This document shows, piece by piece, positions 7,011-10,409 of a stretch of 10,409 bases of DNA (position 1 is its first letter; each line of letters starts with the position of its first letter). Below the pieces are notes generated by a model. The model saw only the letters and a list, made by a program, of their open reading frames with translations. It had not been told where the DNA came from and searched no databases. A program made the position numbers and the translations under genes. Origin of the DNA: Verrucomicrobiota bacterium (lineage in GTDB: Bacteria > Verrucomicrobiota > Verrucomicrobiia > Opitutales > UBA953); contig SYID01000176.1 of the NCBI GenBank assembly GCA_005798925.1, forward strand, positions 1 through 10,409. Direction: 5' to 3'.

Positions 7011-7114
7011 CATCACGAGCAGGCCGGCCGCAAGCCGAACCTGCACCAACCGAGCCCTTCCGGGCCACGGTGGTCATCGGAGCCGCAAGGCGCCGAGATG
7101 AGAGCCGAAAGGCT
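7011..7114 (+). ncRNA. Candidate structured leader RNA with four-helix junction, SAM-clan-like
   Basis: Four helices nest cleanly. P1 is CATC (7011-7014) with GATG (7097-7100). P2 is GCAGG (7019-7023) with CCTGC (7040-7044), plus inner CGGC/GCCG (7025-7028/7034-7037). P3 is ACCG (7049-7052) with CGGT (7068-7071), plus GCCC/GGGC (7054-7057/7062-7065). P4 is TCGG (7077-7080) with CCGA (7093-7096), plus GCC/GGC around GCAA. A fifth hairpin AGCC-GAAA-GGCT (7103-7114) follows. The arrangement P1 to P4 around a junction, the strand TCACGAG after P1, CAACC entering P3 and GGTG leaving it all recall SAM-I/SAM-IV riboswitches. However, GGCAACC is replaced by CACCAACC and GGTGCTAA by GGTGGTCA, so the class is uncertain. 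The RNA ends 59 bases before the ATG at 7174. No terminator-type expression platform is obvious. That it is a folded RNA is fairly likely; SAM binding is only a suggestion. Confidence 0.5.
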
Positions 7115-7173
7115 AAAAATCACAGTCCCCTGAGGATTGATCGTGCTGCGCGTCCCTTTCACCGCCGCCCACC

Positions 7174-7407
7174 ATGATCAACACCCAAGACACCGCCGCC
7201 CGTCCCGCCGCCGCCAAGCTGTCCATCCGCGTCAGCGAGGCCAATCGTCTGCACCACCTCTGGAACAACAACGGGACGTGGTGGCTGCACTACACCGAGC
7301 ACCTCGCGGACTTCACCAAGCGACGCGTCCGCCGTTCGCTCCGCACCCACGACCTCGAGGACGCGGTCCGCCGGCGCGACGCATGGCTGCAGGCGGCCGC
7401 GGCCTGA
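7174..7407 (+). CDS. Small protein resembling the N-terminal arm-binding domain of a tyrosine integrase
   Basis: The protein has 77 residues. After a loose N-terminus (1-25) comes WNNNGTWWLHYTEH (30-43) and then KRRVRRSLRTHDLEDAVRRR (49-68). The combination of a strand-forming segment starting near a Gly-x-Trp-Trp, a basic R-x-R-R-S-L-x-T step and a D-L-x-x-A-x-x-x-R helix is the pattern seen at the N-terminus of phage-type integrases, where it binds arm sites. The core-binding and catalytic domains (R-H-R-Y) are absent and nothing downstream continues them, as the next gene runs in the opposite direction. It may be a stand-alone DNA-binding protein or a remnant. It is preceded by the candidate structured RNA and has no Shine-Dalgarno. 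Its stop overlaps a hairpin shared with the convergent gene. That the gene is real is supported by its consistent codon use and motif; the function is unknown. Confidence 0.6.
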   Translation: MINTQDTAARPAAAKLSIRVSEANRLHHLWNNNGTWWLHYTEHLADFTKRRVRRSLRTHDLEDAVRRRDAWLQAAAA

Positions 7408-7420
7408 GCGCCGGGCTCAG
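7404..7420. terminator. Hairpin between convergent genes containing both stop codons
   Basis: CTGAGC (7404-7409) and GCTCAG (7415-7420) form a 6-pair stem with a 5-base loop. The plus-strand stop TGA (7405-7407) is in the left arm and the minus-strand stop (7419-7417) is in the right arm. There is no T tract on either side, so it is at best a weak or Rho-assisted bidirectional end. Confidence 0.4.
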
Positions 7421-8307
7421 AAACGCGCGCCCACGCGGCCGGCGAGGCCCCAGGTCGCGCCTGGCTGGAAAGCGGCCTGCGTCTCGCCGTCATGCTTGAA
7501 GCTGTGGCGGGCGAACGGCACCCACTCGAACTGGCCGCGCACGAACCAGGTGCCCGAGGCTTCGAGGAACTGCGTCAGGCCCACGCGGATGGGCACTTCG
7601 CCGACCACGACCGCGCGGCTGCCGTAGGCGGCGTCGCTGAGCCGGAAATTCAAAGTCTCGTAGGCGACCAGGAGGTCGACGGTCGTCGATCGGTCGCCGG
7701 TCGGGAAGCCCCGGAAGATGACGCCGTTCTGCAGGCCGGTCGCGCGCAGTTCCACCTCGGCGTAGCGGCACGGGCGCCAGACGGCCTTCACGTAAGGCAC
7801 GGGCAGGATCGAATTCTCGAAGCGGTCCTGGAGCATCAGCCCGAGGGCCACGTCGGTCTCGGCGTCCGGGTGCCAGCGGACGGCGCCGCCCAAGCCCCAA
7901 CGGAAACCGTCGGCCAGGCCGACGGCGTCTTCCGCCGCCCACTCCAGGCCGTAGATCACCTGGGCGGCGTATTTCGGGCTGACCTGCCATTGGCGGAAGC
8001 CTGAAAGGATCAGATCCTGGGCGTCACCGTAGGAACGTTCGGTCCCGGCGATTCCGCCCGCGAAGCGGTGCTCATAGCGATACCACTCCCAGTCGAGCGC
8101 CCGATCGGCCTCCTGATAGATGAGCTCGGCCCCGGAACGGGAACGACCGAAAGAACCCGTCACCCCGCCCGCATGGGACACGAGGTCCGCGTCGCGCTTC
8201 TGCCAGTCCGCCATCAGAAGCCAAGGCTTGGCGGGCTCGGCGGCGGCGCTGAAAATGAACAAGCCAAGGAGTGTGCAAAGTACGACAGTGTGCTTAACTT
8301 TAGACAT
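7417..8307 (-). CDS. Predicted outer-membrane beta-barrel protein of unknown function
   Basis: The protein has 296 residues. It begins with a Sec signal (MSKVKHTVVLCTLLGLFIFSAAA, cleavage near 23). The mature part lacks long hydrophobic helices. It is instead built of short alternating strands rich in aromatic residues, such as YAAQVIYGLEWAAEDA, TDVALGLMLQDRF and GTWFVRGQFEWVPFARHSF, and ends in GLAGRVGARF. A final Phe is the usual recognition signal for outer-membrane insertion by the BAM complex. I do not recognise a specific family; it resembles the uncharacterised barrel proteins common in this phylum. It is divergent from amt1 across 106 bases that contain a palindrome. The start is chosen because it opens the signal peptide; no Shine-Dalgarno is present. 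A link to ammonium uptake, for example as a porin, is only suggested by position. Confidence 0.75.
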   Translation of the reverse strand: MSKVKHTVVLCTLLGLFIFSAAAEPAKPWLLMADWQKRDADLVSHAGGVTGSFGRSRSGAELIYQEADRALDWEWYRYEHRFAGGIAGTERSYGDAQDLILSGFRQWQVSPKYAAQVIYGLEWAAEDAVGLADGFRWGLGGAVRWHPDAETDVALGLMLQDRFENSILPVPYVKAVWRPCRYAEVELRATGLQNGVIFRGFPTGDRSTTVDLLVAYETLNFRLSDAAYGSRAVVVGEVPIRVGLTQFLEASGTWFVRGQFEWVPFARHSFKHDGETQAAFQPGATWGLAGRVGARF

Positions 8308-8325
8308 TTGTTTTATCCCGGTTTT

Positions 8326-8339
8326 GGGGATTTATCCCC
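8326..8339. repeat. Palindrome in the divergent promoter region, possible operator
   Basis: GGGGAT-TT-ATCCCC is a perfect 14-base inverted repeat, with TTT (8322-8324) and AAA (8341-8343) flanks extending the symmetry. A third half-site ATCCC (8315-8319) lies to the left. A second inverted repeat, CTCGC-N8-GCGAG (8345-8362), follows. The palindrome covers the proposed -10 box of the minus-strand gene and lies about 71-84 bases before the predicted amt1 start, a plausible place for a dimeric regulator. Confidence 0.5.
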
Positions 8340-8357
8340 GAAATCTCGCCATAGCAA
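8329..8357 (-). promoter_or_regulatory. Candidate sigma-70-type promoter of the outer-membrane protein gene
   Basis: On the minus strand TTGCTA (8357-8352) and TAAATC (8334-8329) are separated by 17 bases and would start transcription near 8322, about 15 bases before the ATG. The -35 box matches 4 of 6; the -10 box matches 3 of 6 and lies inside the GGGGAT palindrome. Confidence 0.4.
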
Positions 8358-8383
8358 GCGAGGAGCAGGCGCTGGCTAATTTA

Positions 8384-8399
8384 TGGCACAGAAAGTGCT
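8384..8399 (+). promoter_or_regulatory. Sigma-54 (-24/-12) promoter of the first amt gene
   Basis: TGGCAC (8384-8389), five bases, then GTGCT (8395-8399). The GG and GC pairs are exactly 12 bases apart, as sigma-54 (RpoN) requires; the -12 element differs from consensus TTGC at one base. Transcription should start near 8410, four bases before the ATG at 8414. RpoN promoters on amt genes are typical of nitrogen-limitation control by an NtrC-like activator. Confidence 0.75.
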
Positions 8400-8413
8400 T
8401 AATAAGTCGCAAC

Positions 8414-9694
8414 ATGCTTATTTCTGCCGCCCCCTCCCCCAACGCCGCCGACAACGTCTGGGTCTTGGTCAGCACCGCGCTCGTGCTGATGATGTGCATC
8501 CCGGGACTTTTCTTGTTCTACGGCGGTCTGGTGCGCGGCAAGAACGTGCTGTCCATCGCCGCGCAATGCCTGGCGCTGACCGCCATGGGCATCCTCATGT
8601 GGTGGGCCTTCGGCTACAGCCTGGTCTTCGGCAGGAACTTCTCCGGCGGCTTGCTCGGACACGCCTTCGGCGGCAGCGAGCACTTCGGCTTCGCCGGCCT
8701 GGGCCTCGCCCCGGACGCCGCTTACGCGGCCGGCCTCTCCTCCGCGGTCTTCGCCCTCTTCCAGGCCATGTTCGCGGCGATCACGCCGGCCCTGATCATC
8801 GGCGCCGTGGCCGAGCGCATGAAATTCTCGGCCGTGCTGCTCTTCTCCTTCCTCTGGACGATCCTCGTCTACTATCCGGTCGCGCATGCCGTCTGGGGCG
8901 CCACCGGCGACTTCGCCGGCATCGCCAACGGCGCGTCCGCCTTCAAGGCCGCGGATTTCGCCGGCGGCATCGTCGTGCACATGACCTCGGGCTGGTCGGC
9001 CCTGCTCCTCTGCGTGCTCGTCGGACCGCGCGTCGGCTTCGGCAAACGCGCGATGCCTCCGCACAGCATGGTGCTCTGCGTCATCGGCACCGGCCTGCTC
9101 TGGGCCGGCTGGTATGGCTTCAACGCCGGTTCGGCGCTCGCCGCCGACGGCGTGGCCCTGCAGGCCTTCCTGACCACCACCCTGGGTGCTTCCGCCGCGA
9201 CGCTGACCTGGGCCGCCGTCGAGAAACTGCACCGCGGCAAGATCTCCGTCCTCGGGCTGTGCTCCGGCGCGATCGCCGGGCTCGCGACCGTGACCAACGC
9301 CGCGGGCTTCGTCACCGGTGCTTCGGCCTTGGTGATCGGCCTGCTCGCGGGCGCCGTCTCTTACTGGGCCTGCTCGGTGCTCAAGCCGAAGTTTGGCTAT
9401 GATGACGCCCTCGACACCTTTGGGGTGCACGGCGTGGGCGGCACGATCGGTGCGCTGGCGACGGCCCTGCTCATGGACGGAGCCGTCAACGAAGCCGGCG
9501 GCAAGCTCATCGGCAACGGCCTTCTCTCCGGCCAGCTCGCCGCCATGCTCCTTTGCGTCGTCCTCTCGCTCGTCATGACCTGGATCATCGCGAAGATCGT
9601 CGCCGCGACCATCGGTCTGCGTCCCACGGAAGAAGCGGAAGCACAGGGCTTGGACATCGCCGACCACGGCGAAGAAGGCTATAACCCGAACTAA
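8414..9694 (+). CDS. amt: Ammonium transporter Amt, first copy
   Basis: The protein has 426 residues with about 11 membrane helices, the usual size for the Amt/MEP/Rh family. Visible landmarks are PGLFLFYGGLVRGKNVLS (30-47), FALFQAMFAAITPALIIGA (113-131), the twin pore histidines His189 (GGIVVHMTSG) and His339 (FGVHGVGGTIG), Asp181 before the first of these, Trp161, the Phe-gate residues Phe120 and Phe235 (WYGFNAGS), and Ser240. All correspond to key AmtB positions. The tail EAQGLDIADHGEEGY (409-423) is the conserved cytoplasmic segment through which PII/GlnK proteins control the channel. The role is ammonium uptake across the inner membrane. The ATG at 8414 is the only start compatible with the sigma-54 promoter and puts the first helix near residue 14; unlike its neighbour it has no cleavable signal. 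A terminator follows. No glnK gene is in the window. Confidence 0.96.
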   Translation: MLISAAPSPNAADNVWVLVSTALVLMMCIPGLFLFYGGLVRGKNVLSIAAQCLALTAMGILMWWAFGYSLVFGRNFSGGLLGHAFGGSEHFGFAGLGLAPDAAYAAGLSSAVFALFQAMFAAITPALIIGAVAERMKFSAVLLFSFLWTILVYYPVAHAVWGATGDFAGIANGASAFKAADFAGGIVVHMTSGWSALLLCVLVGPRVGFGKRAMPPHSMVLCVIGTGLLWAGWYGFNAGSALAADGVALQAFLTTTLGASAATLTWAAVEKLHRGKISVLGLCSGAIAGLATVTNAAGFVTGASALVIGLLAGAVSYWACSVLKPKFGYDDALDTFGVHGVGGTIGALATALLMDGAVNEAGGKLIGNGLLSGQLAAMLLCVVLSLVMTWIIAKIVAATIGLRPTEEAEAQGLDIADHGEEGYNPN

Positions 9695-9736
9695 ACGGCG
9701 TTTTAGGCGGGATTCGCCGGCAGGGTTGTCGATTTT

Positions 9737-9770
9737 AACGCAGGGCCGACCTGGCCTTGCGTTCTAATTT
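9737..9770 (+). terminator. Intrinsic terminator after the first amt gene
   Basis: AACGCAGGGCC (9737-9747) pairs with GGCCTTGCGTT (9753-9763) around loop GACCT, 11 pairs including one G-T. T-rich bases CTAATTT follow and TTTT precedes. It lies 42 bases after the amt1 stop and makes the second amt a separate transcript. Its position 70-96 bases before the amt2 start means it could also be an activator site. Confidence 0.7.
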
Positions 9771-9777
9771 AGGCACA
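9764..9777 (+). other. Decayed copy of the amt1 -24 promoter block
   Basis: CTAATTTAGGCACA here matches CTAATTTATGGCACA before amt1 (8376-8390) except for one missing T. No GC follows at the -12 distance (CG at 9784-9785), so it is not a working sigma-54 promoter. It looks like a relic of a promoter duplicated together with the gene. Confidence 0.45.
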
Positions 9778-9806
9778 AATGGACGTTACCTTGAATTGGC
9801 CGGGCT

Positions 9807-9822
9807 TGGCACGGGGGTTGCG
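9807..9822 (+). promoter_or_regulatory. Sigma-54 (-24/-12) promoter of the second amt gene
   Basis: TGGCACG then GGGG then TTGCG is a near-perfect RpoN consensus, with GG (9808-9809) and GC (9820-9821) 12 bases apart. The predicted start is near 9833, four bases before the ATG at 9837, the same geometry as amt1. An AAAGGG at 9823-9828 looks like a Shine-Dalgarno but would lie upstream of the transcript start. Confidence 0.88.
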
Positions 9823-9836
9823 AAAGGGCTATCGCC

Positions 9837-10409
9837 ATGAAATCCCTGCTACGAACTCTCACCATCCTCGCCCTGGCGGCAGTGCCTTACCTGTCGTCGG
9901 CGCAGAACGCACCTGCTCCGGCGGCCGAACCCGCCAAAGCCGCCCCGGCTGCTCCCGCCATCGAACAGCGCGTGGCCGACCTTGAGGCCTACGTGAACAA
10001 CGTCGGCCCGAAGGCGGGCGACGACAAAGTCGCCGCGGGACCGATCGCGGCCTCCGCCGGCCCCGGCCACAACGCCTTCATCATGGTGTGCGCCGCCCTG
10101 GTGCTGTTCATGACGCTGCCCGGCCTCTTCCTCTTCTACGGCGGCCTGGTGCGCGCCAAGAACGTGCTCTCCGTGGTGGCGCAGTGCTTCGGGTTGGCGG
10201 GCCTCGTGACGATCCTCTGGTGGGCCGTGGGTTACTCCCTGGTCTTCGGCAAGAGCTTCGACGGCACCTTCCTCGGCAAGATCTTCGGCGGCAGCGAATT
10301 CTTCTTCCTCAACGGCGTGGGCGCCGCGCCTAACGGCGATTACGCCTACTGGATCTCCCAGAACGTGTTCTCGATGTTCCAGCTCATGTTCGCGATCATC
10401 ACCCCCGCC
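9837..10409 (+). CDS. amt: Ammonium transporter Amt, second copy, with signal peptide and N-terminal extension; 3' end outside window
   Basis: The frame is open from the ATG at 9837 to the right edge, giving 191 residues. Residues 1-22 are a Sec signal peptide (MKSLLRTLTILALAAVPYLS, then SAQ). An Ala/Pro-rich linker (24-41) leads to a short amphipathic segment IEQRVADLEAYVNN (42-55), a likely coiled coil outside the inner membrane, before the first helix. The Amt core then begins: FMTLPGLFLFYGGLVRAKNV (91-110), WWAVGYSLVFGKSFDG (128-143), and SMFQLMFAIITPA (179-191) at the edge. The same conserved blocks occur in amt1, so the two are paralogues, but the first lacks signal and linker. The role is ammonium uptake or sensing. 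The second half with the twin histidines is outside the window, so function as a channel cannot be confirmed. Confidence 0.95.
   Translation, partial: MKSLLRTLTILALAAVPYLSSAQNAPAPAAEPAKAAPAAPAIEQRVADLEAYVNNVGPKAGDDKVAAGPIAASAGPGHNAFIMVCAALVLFMTLPGLFLFYGGLVRAKNVLSVVAQCFGLAGLVTILWWAVGYSLVFGKSFDGTFLGKIFGGSEFFFLNGVGAAPNGDYAYWISQNVFSMFQLMFAIITPA

Noticed and set aside
6535..7068. Possible att-site duplication: tRNA-Leu 3' end (6535-6552) and a similar stretch at 7052-7068
   Set aside because: The similarity needs several gaps and both are GC-rich hairpin arms; the second is fully explained as helix P3 of the candidate RNA.
6868..7077. N-terminal extension of the DUF4236 protein to a 157-residue form
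   Set aside because: The domain begins exactly at Met 6867, and the upstream part would run across the antisense strand of the structured RNA with no recognisable protein features.
7094..7121. Hammerhead ribozyme-like GATGA, GAAA-loop stem and A-rich stretch
   Set aside because: The core would need CTGATGA before and GAAAC after the stem; here it is GAGATGA and AAAAATC, and no closing helices with a cleavage site were found. The bases fit better as P1 and the following hairpin of the junction RNA.
8399..9667. 422-residue open frame on the minus strand across amt1
   Set aside because: It is a mirror of the amt1 frame, rich in Gly, Glu, Arg and His, with no recognisable motif, while amt1 on the other strand is unmistakable.

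Overview
The window is GC-rich, single-copy chromosomal DNA, most likely from a member of the Verrucomicrobiota (PVC superphylum). The strongest pointer is a large secreted protein combining a PVC-type dehydrogenase propeller, HEAT-like repeats and a PVC-type CxxCH haem domain. A Tat-exported sugar isomerase-like protein next to it and an Amt protein with a signal peptide and short coiled coil fit the same group. Almost no start codon has a Shine-Dalgarno sequence in front of it. The assignment to phylum is an inference from gene content.

Left part (1-5860, minus strand): the 5' part of an L25/Ctc ribosomal protein gene runs off the left edge. An intrinsic terminator separates it from a three-gene set read right to left: a PQQ-dependent sugar dehydrogenase-like propeller (5860-4532), a Tat-exported TIM-barrel isomerase/epimerase-like protein (4527-3625, 4 bases after the previous stop) and the PVC cytochrome fusion (3547-821). 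All three carry export signals. The set therefore looks like a periplasmic sugar-oxidation module with its own haem electron acceptor.

Middle (5861-7420): an HU-family histone-like gene with a strong terminator, a tRNA-Leu(CAA), a short DUF4236-type membrane protein on the minus strand, and a roughly 300-base gap. The gap holds what looks like a well-formed structured RNA on the plus strand: four helices around a junction, with some similarity to the SAM riboswitch clan. It sits about 60 bases ahead of a 77-residue protein that resembles only the N-terminal arm-binding part of a tyrosine integrase.

Right part (7417-10409): a minus-strand outer-membrane beta-barrel-like protein, then two consecutive ammonium transporter genes on the plus strand. 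Each amt gene has a sigma-54 (-24/-12) promoter placed exactly the same distance from its ATG, which predicts almost leaderless mRNAs. A terminator and a decayed copy of the first promoter's -24 block lie between them, suggesting tandem duplication. Nitrogen-controlled expression of two different Amt proteins is the main regulatory story here. No insertion sequence, CRISPR array, rRNA or phage gene cluster is visible.
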